From: Candidatus Evtepia faecavium
GTDB taxonomy: Bacteria; Bacillota; Clostridia; Oscillospirales; Oscillospiraceae
Assembly (NCBI GenBank): GCA_019115545.1
Contig: DXDK01000034.1
Location: 1-53,159, forward strand
DNA length: 53,159 nucleotides
Direction: 5' to 3'
Shown here: one piece after another, positions 6,731 to 15,224 of the stretch
Layout: each line of letters opens with the position of its first letter
How positions within the stretch are numbered: the stretch's first letter is position 1
The notes under the pieces: generated by a model
Told to the model about the DNA's origin: nothing
Databases searched by the model: none
What the model saw: the letters and a program-made list of their open reading frames with translations, nothing else
Made by a program: the position numbers and the translations under genes

Positions 6731-7318
6731 ATGGAGTCACTCTCCGTGGCGGAGCTGGGCATCCTCAACTGGATCCAGGTCCACTGCCGCAGTGAATTTT
6801 GGGACGAAGTGATGCCGGTGCTCACCAGTCTGGGCAGCGGCGGTCTGGTGTGGATCATCCTGGCCCTGGCCATCCTGATCTTTCAGAAAGGGAAACGGAG
6901 CACAGGTCTGCAGGTGCTCATCGCCCTGCTGCTCAGCCTGCTGCTGTGCAACCTGTTCCTGAAGAACGCCATCGACCGGGTCCGTCCCTTTGACATCAAC
7001 CAAATGGTGGAGCTCCTGGTGGCAGAGCCTCAGGACGCCTCCTTCCCCTCGGGGCACACCTCGGCTTCCATCGCCGCGGCCACGGTGCTCCTGCTCAACC
7101 GCTGGAAAGGGCGCTGGCCCGCCCTGGTGTTGGCGGGCGGGATCTCCTTTTCCCGGATGTATCTCTACCTACACTTTCCCACCGATGTGCTGGGCGGTGT
7201 GGTCACCGGCGCCCTGTGCGGGTGCCTGGCCGCGGCCATCTTCCAAAAATGGATCTCTCCCCATTGGCCGGAAAACCGCCCCACCACCAAGGGACAGAAA
7301 AAACGCACCGCGACGTGA
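6731..7318 (+). CDS. PAP2-family membrane phosphatase
   Basis: This 195-residue protein has about five membrane segments. It carries the three phosphatase motifs: K78NAIDRVRP86 (KxxxxxxRP), FPSGHT with PSGH at 106-109, and SRMYLYLHFPTD at 141-152. Enzymes of this family dephosphorylate undecaprenyl pyrophosphate or phosphatidic acid/PGP at the outer face of the membrane. The start at 6731 follows GGGAGGCGG; the longer frame from 6668 overlaps the ATPase gene and is not used. A bidirectional terminator overlaps its stop codon. Confidence 0.9.
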   Translation: MESLSVAELGILNWIQVHCRSEFWDEVMPVLTSLGSGGLVWIILALAILIFQKGKRSTGLQVLIALLLSLLLCNLFLKNAIDRVRPFDINQMVELLVAEPQDASFPSGHTSASIAAATVLLLNRWKGRWPALVLAGGISFSRMYLYLHFPTDVLGGVVTGALCGCLAAAIFQKWISPHWPENRPTTKGQKKRTAT

Positions 7319-7336
7319 TGGGCGGTGCGTTTTTTC
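7299..7336. terminator. Bidirectional terminator between PAP2 gene and proC
   Basis: AAAAAACGCACCGC and GCGGTGCGTTTTTT flank a short loop, giving T-runs on both strands for two convergent genes. The PAP2 stop codon lies inside it. Confidence 0.95.
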
Positions 7337-7350
7337 CTTTCCTGTGCGGG

Positions 7351-8151
7351 TTACTTCCCCAGGGCGGCGTTCTTCTCGCAGGCGGCGATCACCGCATCCA
7401 TGACGGCGGCCCGGACGGCCCGCTGCTCCAGGGTGCGCACCCCCTGGATGGTGCTGCCGCCGGGGCTGCAGACCTCGTTTTTCAGCTGGTCCGGGTGCTT
7501 GCCGGTCTCCAGCACCATCTGGGCAGCCCCCAGCAGGGTCTGGGCGGCGAACTTCACCGCGTCCCCCCGGGCCAGGCCGCAGGCCACGCCCCCGTCTGCC
7601 ATGGCGTCCAGCACCAGGTAGGCGTAGGCCGGGCCGCAGCCGGACACCGCGGCCCCCACGTCCATGAGGGACTCCTCCAGCGGGTAGAGGCCCCCGGCCT
7701 TCCCCATGAGCTGGAGGAAGCCCTCCACCTGGGCCTGGGAGACGTTCTCGCTGGCGTGATAGAGCACCACCCCCTGGCCCACGGCCACCGGGGTGTTGGG
7801 CATGATGCGGATGACGGGGTAGTCCCCGCCGGCCATCTGGCGGATCTGCTGGATGGCCAGGCCCGCGGCCATGGTCACCAGGACGAAGGGCTCCTTCCGA
7901 GCGGCCAGCACCGGGCGGATGTCCTGCAGCATGCCCTCCATAAGGTGGGGCTTCACCCCCAGGAAGAGGTACTGGCTGCTCTGGGCCACTACCTGGTTGG
8001 TGCCGTGGGCAAAGCCCAGCTCCCCGGCCAGGGCCTGGGCCCGCTGGGGATCGTGGTCGGCCAGGATGCCGGTCTTGGTGGTCTGGCTGACGGCGTGGGC
8101 GATGGCGCCCCCCATGTTGCCGCTGCCGATGAGGCCAAAGGTATACTCCAT
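7351..8151 (-). CDS. proC: Pyrroline-5-carboxylate reductase
   Basis: This 266-residue enzyme catalyses the last step of proline synthesis, reducing 1-pyrroline-5-carboxylate with NAD(P)H. Visible features: N-terminal Rossmann motif GLIGSGNMG, substrate-binding MPNTP, AAVSGCGPAYAY, and the C-terminal signature VCSPGGSTIQGVRTLE. The start at 8151 (MEYTFGLIG) has AGGAG 8 bases upstream; a GTG 9 bases earlier is poorer. It is a single gene with its own promoter. Confidence 0.95.
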   Translation of the reverse strand: MEYTFGLIGSGNMGGAIAHAVSQTTKTGILADHDPQRAQALAGELGFAHGTNQVVAQSSQYLFLGVKPHLMEGMLQDIRPVLAARKEPFVLVTMAAGLAIQQIRQMAGGDYPVIRIMPNTPVAVGQGVVLYHASENVSQAQVEGFLQLMGKAGGLYPLEESLMDVGAAVSGCGPAYAYLVLDAMADGGVACGLARGDAVKFAAQTLLGAAQMVLETGKHPDQLKNEVCSPGGSTIQGVRTLEQRAVRAAVMDAVIAACEKNAALGK

Positions 8152-8231
8152 GGAAATCACTCCTGTCTTGGGTTAAGGTTCCCTCCCGCCGGAACAGGCG
8201 GCCAGGGCCGCGGCGGGAAAATGCTGCCCCT

Positions 8232-8260
8232 ATTGTAGCACAGGCCAAATGGGCAGACAA
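8232..8260 (-). promoter_or_regulatory. Promoter of proC
   Basis: Minus-strand TTGTCT, 17-bp spacer, TACAAT. It lies in the 369-bp gene-free region 8152-8520, which otherwise holds only the divergent ridA promoter. Confidence 0.7.
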
Positions 8261-8376
8261 GGGAGAGCCGCCGGAAGGGGGCGAAAATTTCTTGTCAGAA
8301 TGGAAAAAGGGGAGGGGAGAAGGGGAGAGCGTTTTTGTATCCCTCTCCAAGGTTTCCCTGGGAAGGACAAAGGTAC

Positions 8377-8405
8377 TTGCACCTGGGGAAAAGGTAGGGT
8401 AAAAT
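8377..8405 (+). promoter_or_regulatory. Promoter of ridA-like gene
   Basis: TTGCAC (8377-8382), 17-bp spacer, TAAAAT (8400-8405). Nothing else recognisable is seen between here and the gene at 8521. Confidence 0.65.
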
Positions 8406-8520
8406 TTAGGAAACAAAAGCATCGGCATCCCCCCAAACCGGGACACGCATGCGAGTTCTGGCGGGCATCCCCAGGACCCGATGGAAATATGGATACCAGT
8501 AAAGAAAGGACGCGTTTACC

Positions 8521-8892
8521 ATGATGGAAATTTTACACACTGAGAAAGCGCCTGCTGTCGGCCCCTATTCCCAGGCCGTGGAGGCCAACGGCTTTGTCTT
8601 CGTCTCCGGCCAGCTGGGTCTGATTCCTGACACCGGCGCCATGGCCCACAGCCTGGCTGCCCAGACCGTGCAGGCCCTGGAAAACGTGATCTCCGTGCTG
8701 AAGACCGCCAACCTAGGGCTGAAGGACGTGGTGAAGACCACCTGCCTGCTGGCCAACATGGAGGACTTCTCCCTGTTCAACGAGATCTATGCCCAGTATT
8801 TCGGCGACCACAAGCCCGCCCGCTCCTGCTTCGCCGTGGCCCACCTGCCCAAGGACGCCCTGGTGGAGATCGAGGCCATCGCCGTCCGCTGA
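8521..8892 (+). CDS. ridA: RidA family enamine/imine deaminase
   Basis: This 123-residue protein would form a trimer that hydrolyses reactive enamines and imines released by PLP enzymes to keto acids and ammonia. Visible signature: EKAPAVGPYSQAVEANGFVFVSGQLG at the start, VVKTTCLLANMEDF in the middle, and PARSCFAVAHLPKDALVEIEAIA at the end, with the Arg of PARS and the C-terminal Glu expected in the active-site cleft. The RBS GAAAGGAC precedes two consecutive ATGs. Confidence 0.95.
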   Translation: MMEILHTEKAPAVGPYSQAVEANGFVFVSGQLGLIPDTGAMAHSLAAQTVQALENVISVLKTANLGLKDVVKTTCLLANMEDFSLFNEIYAQYFGDHKPARSCFAVAHLPKDALVEIEAIAVR

Positions 8893-8910
8893 GAACCCCC
8901 AAAACGCCAA

Positions 8911-8952
8911 ACGAGGTCAAGTGCCCGCCTCCGGGACTTGACCTCGTTTTTT
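8911..8952. terminator. Bidirectional terminator
   Basis: ACGAGGTCAAGT and ACTTGACCTCGT form a 12-bp stem around GCCCGCCTCCGGG, followed by six T residues. It serves convergent ridA and the 69-residue gene. Confidence 0.95.
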
Positions 8953-8968
8953 CTGCCTTGGGGGAACC

Positions 8969-9178
8969 TCAGAGCTGGAAGTCCTCCTCCTTCAGCCGGC
9001 TGAAATCCGGGGAAACCGGCCGGGGCGGGACCCGCTTCAGGGGATCGTACCGAAACCGGGAGCAGGACCCCTCCGGGGAGACCACGCCCTTCTTCTGGCA
9101 GAGCACCGTGTCCTCCCCGATCTGTTTTCCCCGCCTGCAATAGGCGCAGCTGGGATCGATCTTCTTTTGAAACAGCAT
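8969..9178 (-). CDS. Small Cys-containing protein, unknown function
   Basis: This 69-residue protein has a possible metal-binding set: Cys11, Cys14 (CAYC), Cys27 and Cys39 (GSCSRFRYDPLKR). The spacing suggests a zinc-ribbon-like fold. The GSCSRFRYDPLKRxPP motif is one seen on small conserved Clostridia proteins, function unknown. The RBS GGGAGGA lies 8 bases before the ATG at 9178. It is downstream of the ylbJ-like gene (41-bp gap) and probably co-transcribed. Confidence 0.7.
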   Translation of the reverse strand: MLFQKKIDPSCAYCRRGKQIGEDTVLCQKKGVVSPEGSCSRFRYDPLKRVPPRPVSPDFSRLKEEDFQL

Positions 9179-9219
9179 AGGTCTTCCTCCCCGCGTGTCA
9201 GGATCTGGGGTTATTATAC

Positions 9220-10341
9220 TCACCTTTCCCCGGCTTTTCCAGCCCTTTTTTGGCGAAGGCTCCACCAGCAGCCCCCGGCCAGGGCCAGAAGCGCCACCGC
9301 CGCCCAGGGGACCGGGCCAGGCGCTGCCGGCGCCGGCAAGGCCGCCATGGCCGGTACCGGCAGCGGCAGCACGGCGGCGGCCAGGGCGGTGATCCCCGCC
9401 GCCAAGAGCCCCTGGAGGCATTTCGCCCGGAGATAGGGCCCTGGCCGCACCCCCGCCGCCCGCCAGAAGGGAAGGGACTGGCAGTGGACCGACAGCCCGC
9501 CCCACCCCAGCAGGAACGCCGCCAAGGGCAGGGCCGCCGGGGCGGTGGCAGCCTCCCGGAGGGCGGCGGTGCCGGTGGAGATCTCCAAAAACCCGATGCA
9601 GGCGCCCCGGCACAGGGTGGCCGCCCCCTCCCCAGGGAACAGGTGGGCCGCCGCCCCCGCCAGGGCGGGCAGCAGCCCCGAGGCCTCCGCCAAGGCGGTG
9701 AGCACCGAGAAGAGGATCACATAGGCGCACACCCCCAGGGTGGCGGAAAAGGCGCTCTGGACACAGCCGGGAAACTCCGTCACCAGGGAGGAGAGGGCGG
9801 GGGATGGGGCAGCCGCCGGCCGGGCGGCCCTCTGCGGCCTTCCCCGGGCGGAGAGGAACCCCACCAGGAGGGCCGCCAACAGGTTGGCCCCCAGCAGCAG
9901 CAACCCCGCCTGCTGGGAGCCGAAGACGCCCACCCCCACCGCCCCCAGGAAGAAGGCCGGGCCGCAGTTGTTGCAGAACCGGGAGAGGCGGCCGGCCTCC
10001 TCCCGGCTGCACTCCCCCCGCTCCACCAGCTGGGCCACCGCCCGGGCCCCGGCGGGATAACCCCCCACCAGCCCCAGCACCAGGGCCGCGGCCCCGGCCC
10101 CGCCCACGCCGAAGAGGGGCTCCATCCACCGGGTCAAAGGGCGGGCGCAGAGCCCCGCCAGCCCCGTGGAGATCAGCAGAGAGGAGAGGACGAAAAAGGG
10201 AAACAGGGAGGGGACCAGCAACTCCAGGCACAGGGACACCCCCTCCCGGGCGGCCTGGAGGCTCTCCGTGGGGAAGGCAAAGAGCAGGCCCCCCAGCCCC
10301 GCCAAACCCAGCCCCTCAGCCCAGATCCTTCCCCGTCCCAT
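9220..10341 (-). CDS. YlbJ-like sporulation integral membrane protein
   Basis: This 373-residue polytopic protein has about 9-10 hydrophobic segments. The segment LVPSLFPFFVLSSLLI, followed by LVGGYPAGARAVAQLVERGECSREEAGRLSRFCNNCGPAF, is the Gate/nucleoside-recognition-type repeat of the YlbJ family. In Bacillus, YlbJ is made in the mother cell under SigE and is needed for cortex formation. The start at 10341 has GGGAGGGG upstream. It is divergent from apbE and very rich in Ala, Gly and Leu. The family is clear; gene symbol is left blank because paralogues exist. Confidence 0.8.
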   Translation of the reverse strand: MGRGRIWAEGLGLAGLGGLLFAFPTESLQAAREGVSLCLELLVPSLFPFFVLSSLLISTGLAGLCARPLTRWMEPLFGVGGAGAAALVLGLVGGYPAGARAVAQLVERGECSREEAGRLSRFCNNCGPAFFLGAVGVGVFGSQQAGLLLLGANLLAALLVGFLSARGRPQRAARPAAAPSPALSSLVTEFPGCVQSAFSATLGVCAYVILFSVLTALAEASGLLPALAGAAAHLFPGEGAATLCRGACIGFLEISTGTAALREAATAPAALPLAAFLLGWGGLSVHCQSLPFWRAAGVRPGPYLRAKCLQGLLAAGITALAAAVLPLPVPAMAALPAPAAPGPVPWAAVALLALAGGCWWSLRQKRAGKAGER

Positions 10342-10413
10342 GCGCGTTCCCCTCCCTTGGCGTGTGGTACCACCCTATGCGTCCCGGCGGGAAATCTTGC
10401 CCCCAAGTGGCCC

Positions 10414-10442
10414 TTGCGCCGGCGGGGGGGATGGGCTATAAT
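10414..10442 (+). promoter_or_regulatory. Promoter of apbE
   Basis: TTGCGC (10414-10419), 17-bp spacer, TATAAT (10437-10442), 35 bp before the ATG. Confidence 0.75.
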
Positions 10443-10476
10443 AGGACAAAATTCTGTCTCCGAGAGGAATTTCCCC

Positions 10477-11499
10477 ATGAAACGAATCGCTGTAACCGCA
10501 CTGGCCCTTCTGCTGCTCCTGTCCGCCGCCGGGTGCACCGCCCTCCAGACCACCCCCCAGACGGCGGCGGAGCAGTTCGACTCCGTGGAGAAGGACAACT
10601 TCATGCTGGACACCTGGATCCGGATCACCCTGTACGATTGGACCGACAGCTCCACCATCGACCTGGCCTTTGACGAGATCCGCCGCCTGGAATCCCTGCT
10701 GAGCGTGGAACAGGAGGGCAGCGACTTGGACCGCCTGGCAAAGGCCGCCGGCAAGGCGTGGGTGGACATCGCCCCAGAGACCGAGGAGATCCTCCGCCTG
10801 TCTAAGGAGTATTGCACCCTCTCCCAGGGGCATTTCGACGTCACCACCGGCCCCTTGGTGGAGCTGTGGAACATCCACGACGGGGAGGGGCACTACCCCA
10901 CCCAGGAGGAGCTGGACGCCGTCCTCCCCCTCATCGGCAGCGACGACCTGCTGGTGGAGGAGGGTCGGGCCTACCTGGCCCGGGAGGGGATGATCGCCAA
11001 TTTGGGCGCCATCGCCAAGGGGTACATCGCCGACCAGGTAAAAGCCCTGCTGGTGGAGCAGGGGGTGGAGCACGCCGTCATCAACCTGGGGCGGAACATC
11101 CTCCTCATCGGCGGCCGGCCCGACGGCACCGACTTCCTGGTGGGGGTCCAGGACCCCAACGCCGAGGAAGGGGCTTTGGCGGACATGGTGGCCGCCCAGG
11201 GGAAGAGTGTGGTGACCTCCGGGGTGGACGAGCGGTATTTCGTCTACGAGGGGAAGAAGTACCACCACGTGCTGGACCCCTTCACCGGCTTCCCGGCGGA
11301 CACGGGGGTGGCCTCGGTGACCATCCTCTCCGACAACTCCGCCCAGGGAGACGCCCTGTCCACCACCTGCCTGCTCCTGGGCCCCGAGGCGGGGATGGAG
11401 CTCATCGAAAGCCTGGAGGGCGTGGAGGCCCTCTTCATCACCACCGACGGGGAGCAGATCGCCTCCTCCGGTTACGAAGCCTACCGCTATCAGGAATGA
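10477..11499 (+). CDS. apbE: FAD:protein FMN transferase, lipoprotein
   Basis: This 340-residue exported enzyme attaches FMN covalently to Thr/Ser of target proteins, such as the Rnf and Nqr complexes, or acts as an FAD hydrolase. Visible features: lipoprotein signal peptide (MKRIAVTALALLLLLSAAGC), DVTTGPLVELW, NLGAIAKGYIAD (flavin-binding), INLGRNILLIGG, VVTSGVDERYF and HHVLDPFTGFPAD, then DALSTTCLLLG. All ApbE landmarks are present. The start at 10477 follows GAGAGGAA; the much longer open frame upstream is antisense to the ylbJ-like gene. No target flavoprotein gene is nearby. Confidence 0.93.
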   Translation: MKRIAVTALALLLLLSAAGCTALQTTPQTAAEQFDSVEKDNFMLDTWIRITLYDWTDSSTIDLAFDEIRRLESLLSVEQEGSDLDRLAKAAGKAWVDIAPETEEILRLSKEYCTLSQGHFDVTTGPLVELWNIHDGEGHYPTQEELDAVLPLIGSDDLLVEEGRAYLAREGMIANLGAIAKGYIADQVKALLVEQGVEHAVINLGRNILLIGGRPDGTDFLVGVQDPNAEEGALADMVAAQGKSVVTSGVDERYFVYEGKKYHHVLDPFTGFPADTGVASVTILSDNSAQGDALSTTCLLLGPEAGMELIESLEGVEALFITTDGEQIASSGYEAYRYQE

Positions 11500-11512
11500 T
11501 CCCACAGACGGA

Positions 11513-11544
11513 GAGACGCGGCGCCCCTGGCCCGCGTCTCTTTT
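11513..11544 (+). terminator. Terminator after apbE
   Basis: GAGACGCGG (11513-11521) and CCGCGTCTC (11532-11540), followed by TTTT. Confidence 0.85.
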
Positions 11545-11572
11545 GCGCCCTTTTGCCCCAATCTTTCAGGAT

Positions 11573-11636
11573 TGTAAGGTTCCGGGGAAAAATGTAAGGA
11601 AAAGCGATGGTTGTCCCGTTGCACTAAGTATATAAT
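11573..11636 (+). promoter_or_regulatory. Promoter and direct-repeat operator of the bce-type module
   Basis: TATAAT lies at 11631-11636 with no good -35. Upstream are two direct copies of TGTAAGG at 11573-11579 and 11593-11599, 20 bp apart (two helical turns). The second ends about 30 bp before the -10, a spacing typical of an OmpR-family activator binding next to a weak -35. The natural candidate is the response regulator encoded at 14552. Confidence 0.6.
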
Positions 11637-11672
11637 ACAAATGAAGTTTGAACCTGCTATGGAGGGATGACC

Positions 11673-12440
11673 ATGTCACTGCTGGAAGTGAAAGCATTGA
11701 AAAAGACCTATACCACCCGCCTGGGGGGGCATCTGGTGCCCGCCCTCACCAACGTGAGCTTCTCCGTGGAGGAGGGGGAGTACCTGGCCATCATGGGGGA
11801 GTCCGGCTCCGGCAAGACCACCCTGCTGAACATTGTGGCCTCCCTGGACCAGCCCACCGGGGGCCAGGTGCTCCTGGAGGGGAAGGACCTGGGCGCCATC
11901 CCCGAGGGGGCGCTGGCAAATTTCCGCCGGGAGAAGCTGGGGTTTGTCTTTCAGGACTTCAACCTCCTGGACACCTTTTCCCTGCGGGACAACATCTACC
12001 TCCCCTTGGTCCTCTCCCGGGTGAGCCACGGGGAGATGGCCCGGCGCCTGGCCCCCCTGGCCAAGAAGCTGGCCATCCAGGACGTGCTGGACAAGTACCC
12101 CTATGAGGTCTCCGGCGGGCAGAAGCAGCGGGCCGCCGTGGCCCGGGCCTGCATCACCGAGCCCCGGCTCCTCTTGGCCGATGAGCCCACAGGGGCTCTG
12201 GACTCCCGCTCGGCCGACCAGCTGCTGGACCTCTTTGCCCAGCTCAACCGGGAGGGGCAGACCATCCTCATGGTGACCCACTCCGCCCGGGCGGCCAGCC
12301 GGGCGGGCCGGGTGCTGTTCATCAAGGACGGGGAGGTCTACCACCAACTCTACCGGGGGGAGCGGACCAACGAGGCCATGTTCACCCAGATTGCGGACAC
12401 ACTGACCGCCCTGGCCACAGGGGGTGCAGACCGTGGGTAA
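11673..12440 (+). CDS. ABC transporter ATP-binding protein, BceA-type
   Basis: This 255-residue ATPase has Walker [10 protein letters not shown] at residues 42-50, the Q-loop [11 protein letters not shown], signature VSGGQKQR, Walker [13 protein letters not shown] and the H-loop [15 protein letters not shown] is characteristic of peptide-resistance (BceA/VraD) ATPases. It would power the permease encoded next. The start at 11673 is chosen because GGAGGG lies 6 bases upstream; the ATG at 11667 abuts the ribosome site. The module order is ATPase, permease, regulator, kinase. Confidence 0.92.
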   Translation: MSLLEVKALKKTYTTRLGGHLVPALTNVSFSVEEGEYLAIMGESGSGKTTLLNIVASLDQPTGGQVLLEGKDLGAIPEGALANFRREKLGFVFQDFNLLDTFSLRDNIYLPLVLSRVSHGEMARRLAPLAKKLAIQDVLDKYPYEVSGGQKQRAAVARACITEPRLLLADEPTGALDSRSADQLLDLFAQLNREGQTILMVTHSARAASRAGRVLFIKDGEVYHQLYRGERTNEAMFTQIADTLTALATGGADRG

Positions 12441-14436
12441 CCTCTTCTTTCCCAAAATGGCCGCCGGGAACCTGGTGCGCAACCGGCGCTTCGTGTTCCC
12501 CTATCTGCTCACGGGCCTGATCACCGTGGCCATGTTCTACAACATGACCTTCCTGGCCTTTCACAAGGAGATCAACAACATGCCCGGTGGGGCCACCATC
12601 CCCACCATCATGAGCCTGGGCACCGGCGTGGTGGGGATTTTTGCGGTGATTTTTCTCCTCTACACCAACACCTTCCTCATGAAGCGCCGGCAGAAGGAGA
12701 TCGGCCTGTACAACATCCTGGGCATGTCCAAGGGGCACATCGCCCTGGTGATGCTGTGGGAGACCTTCTACACCTGCCTCATCACCATCGCAGGGGGCCT
12801 GCTGCTGGGCATCCTCCTGTCCAAGCTGATCCTCCTGCTGCTCTATAAGGTCCTCTTCTTCACCGTCTCCTTTGGCTTTACCGTGAACTGGCAGTCGGTG
12901 GGGACCACCGCCCTGCTGTTTGCCGCCATCAACCTGGCGGCCCTGCTGATCAACCTCCTCCACGTCCGCCTGTCCAAGCCGGTGGAGCTGCTGAAAGGGG
13001 GTAGCGTGGGGGAGAAGGAGCCCAAGACCAAGCTCCTGCTGGTCCTTCTGGGCCTGGTCACCCTGGGGGCCGGGTATTTCATCGCCCTCACCACCGAGGC
13101 CCCCCTCCAGGCCCTGATGCTCTTCTTCCTGGCGGTGATCCTGGTGATCGTCGGCACCTACTGCCTCTTCACCGCCGGGTCCATCGCCTTCCTGAAGGCC
13201 ATGAAGCGCCGGAAGGACTACTACTACCAGCCCAAGCACTTCATCGGGGTCTCCGGTATGCTCTACCGCATGAAGCAGAACGCCGTGGGCCTGGCCAACA
13301 TCTGCATCCTGTCCACCATGGTGCTGGTGACGGTCTCCACCTGCGTGTGCCTCTACCTGGGCACCGGGGACGCCCTCAACACCATGTATCCCCACGACAT
13401 CACCTACAGCCAGTCCTGGCAGGATTCCGGCAACCGCTCCAAGGAGGAGGTCAAGGCCCAGATCCAGGAGGTCCTGGACAAGGCGGGCATGGTGCCCACC
13501 CATGTCCAGGAGATGGACCAGCTCACCTCCGTGAACAGCATGCTGGAGGGCTCCACCCTGGGTTTGGTGGATCCAGAGGCAAACTTTTCCGATCTCAGCA
13601 ACACCGTGACCACCCTGATCACCACCGCCGAGAGCTACCGCCAGATGACCGGAACCGCCCTGGACCTGGCCCCCGGAGAGGTGGCCCTGAACGCCTCCGA
13701 GGACCACACCGACTGGCAGACAGTCACCTTCCTGGACCTGACCTTCACCGTGAAGGAGTGGCTGCCGGAGCCCCCCGACCTCTTTGTGGAGGGCTACTCC
13801 GACCAGTACCTCTTCCTGGTGGTGGCCGACGAGGCCGATCTGGAGGCCATCTACCAGCAACAGTTGCAGGCGAAAGACGGAGAAATCGGCTTGGTCAGCA
13901 AAATCTATTGGGGATACTCCATGGACTTTGACGGGGCCACCAAGGACCAGATCACCCGCCTCTATGACCTGCTCCTGGGGAACGTCCTCACCGACGCGGG
14001 GGACGGCAGCTTCAGCTGCCGGGACGTGCAGGAGAGTGAATTCTACGCCCTCTACGGCGGCCTGCTCTTTTTAGGGCTGTTTCTGGGGCTGCTCTTCCTC
14101 ATGGCTACGGTGCTCATCATCTACTACAAGCAGATTTCTGAAGGGTACGAGGACAAGGAGCGCTTTGCCATCCTGGAGAAGGTGGGCATGAGCCAGCAGC
14201 AGGTTCGGACTGCCATCCGCAGCCAGGTCCGCATGGTGTTCTTCCTCCCCCTGCTGGGGGCCATGGTCCACTTGGCGGTGGCCTTTAAGATGATCACCAA
14301 GCTCCTGGCCGCCCTGGGGCTGCAGAACATCCCCCTGTTTGCCCTGTGCTGCGCGGGGACGGTGGCGGTGTTCGCCGTAGGATACTTCGTGATCTACCAC
14401 CTCACCGCCCGCACGTACTACAAAATTGTCCGCTGA
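12433..14436 (+). CDS. ABC transporter permease, BceB-type (FtsX domains)
   Basis: This 667-residue membrane protein begins [28 protein letters not shown], the usual BceB start. It has ten predicted membrane segments in two FtsX domains. The large extracellular domain (about residues 310-540) is the site where such permeases bind lantibiotics or bacitracin-type peptides and their lipid targets. The start is taken as GTG at 12433; another GTG at 12424 is possible. It overlaps the ATPase gene by 8 bp. With BceS-type kinases the transporter itself is the sensor (flux sensing). Confidence 0.9.
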   Translation: MGNLFFPKMAAGNLVRNRRFVFPYLLTGLITVAMFYNMTFLAFHKEINNMPGGATIPTIMSLGTGVVGIFAVIFLLYTNTFLMKRRQKEIGLYNILGMSKGHIALVMLWETFYTCLITIAGGLLLGILLSKLILLLLYKVLFFTVSFGFTVNWQSVGTTALLFAAINLAALLINLLHVRLSKPVELLKGGSVGEKEPKTKLLLVLLGLVTLGAGYFIALTTEAPLQALMLFFLAVILVIVGTYCLFTAGSIAFLKAMKRRKDYYYQPKHFIGVSGMLYRMKQNAVGLANICILSTMVLVTVSTCVCLYLGTGDALNTMYPHDITYSQSWQDSGNRSKEEVKAQIQEVLDKAGMVPTHVQEMDQLTSVNSMLEGSTLGLVDPEANFSDLSNTVTTLITTAESYRQMTGTALDLAPGEVALNASEDHTDWQTVTFLDLTFTVKEWLPEPPDLFVEGYSDQYLFLVVADEADLEAIYQQQLQAKDGEIGLVSKIYWGYSMDFDGATKDQITRLYDLLLGNVLTDAGDGSFSCRDVQESEFYALYGGLLFLGLFLGLLFLMATVLIIYYKQISEGYEDKERFAILEKVGMSQQQVRTAIRSQVRMVFFLPLLGAMVHLAVAFKMITKLLAALGLQNIPLFALCCAGTVAVFAVGYFVIYHLTARTYYKIVR

Positions 14437-14471
14437 CCGGCACCGGCCGTGCTTCCTTTTTCCTCAAATGT

Positions 14472-14521
14472 CCCCGCAGCCGTGGAAATCCATTGCGATT
14501 TTCACGGCTGTGGGGTATGAT
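14472..14521 (+). promoter_or_regulatory. Internal promoter embedded in a 19-bp palindrome
   Basis: Bases 14472-14490 and 14497-14515 are complementary over 19 bp with two G-T pairs and a 6-base loop. A promoter-like TTGCGA (14494-14499), 16-bp spacer and TATGAT (14516-14521) lies across it, the -35 in the loop. It could be an operator, an attenuating hairpin between transporter and regulator genes, or both. No T-run follows. Confidence 0.6.
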
Positions 14522-14551
14522 AGGAAAAAACGGAAAGGGGGAGAGCCGCCG

Positions 14552-15223
14552 GTGTATCGCATCTACCTGGTGGAGGATGACCCGGTCATCGCCGCCGCCA
14601 TCCAGGAGCACCTGTCCGCCTGGGGCTTCACGGTCCAGCGGGCGGAGAATTTCTCTGATATCCTGGGGGAGTTTGCCGCCTTCCAGCCCCACCTGGTGCT
14701 GCTGGACATCACCCTGCCCTTCTTCAACGGCTACCACTGGTGCCAGGAGATCCGCCGGGTCTCCCAGGTGCCCATCCTCTTCCTGTCCTCCGCCTCGGAG
14801 AACATGAACATCGTCATGGCCATCCACATGGGAGCCGACGACTTCATCGCCAAGCCCTTTGACCTCTCGGTGCTGCTGGCCAAGGTCCAGGCCGCCCTCC
14901 GCCGGGCCTATGACTACCAGGGGCAGAGCCACCTGGTGGAGCACAACGGCGCCCTGTTCAACAGCCAGGCCTCCACAGTGACCTACCAGGGGCAGACGGC
15001 GGAGCTCACCAAAAACGAGACCCGCCTGCTCCAGGTCCTCTTAGAGCACAAGCCCAACGTGGTCTCCCGGGAGGATCTCATGGCCGCCCTGTGGGCCTGC
15101 GACGCCTATGTGGATGAAAACGCCCTCTATGTGAACATGACACGGCTGCGGCGGAAGCTGGAGAGCATCGGCCTGCGGGACTTCATCGCCACGAAAAAGG
15201 GCCTGGGCTACCTGGTGAAGTGA
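14552..15223 (+). CDS. OmpR-family response regulator, BceR-type
   Basis: This 223-residue protein has a receiver domain (about 1-117) with acidic pocket Glu8-Asp9-Asp10, phosphoacceptor Asp52 (LLDITLPF) and Lys101 (AKPFD). A winged-helix DNA-binding domain follows (about 125-223) with LTKNETRLLQVLLEHK and ENALYVNMTRLRRKL. It should activate the bceAB-type genes at 11673. The start is GTG at 14552 with GGGGGAG upstream; the longer frame from 14426 has no support. Confidence 0.92.
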   Translation: MYRIYLVEDDPVIAAAIQEHLSAWGFTVQRAENFSDILGEFAAFQPHLVLLDITLPFFNGYHWCQEIRRVSQVPILFLSSASENMNIVMAIHMGADDFIAKPFDLSVLLAKVQAALRRAYDYQGQSHLVEHNGALFNSQASTVTYQGQTAELTKNETRLLQVLLEHKPNVVSREDLMAALWACDAYVDENALYVNMTRLRRKLESIGLRDFIATKKGLGYLVK

Positions 15224-15224
15224 G

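Noticed and set aside
9250..10476. A 400-codon extension upstream of apbE in the same frame
   Set aside because: It runs antisense through the ylbJ-like gene. The lipoprotein signal peptide and ribosome site place the start at 10477.
12382..13860. A 492-codon minus-strand frame opposite the BceB-type permease, and similar long antisense frames at 5578, 18220 and 45884
   Set aside because: All are mirror frames of well-supported genes with low-complexity products and no start signals.
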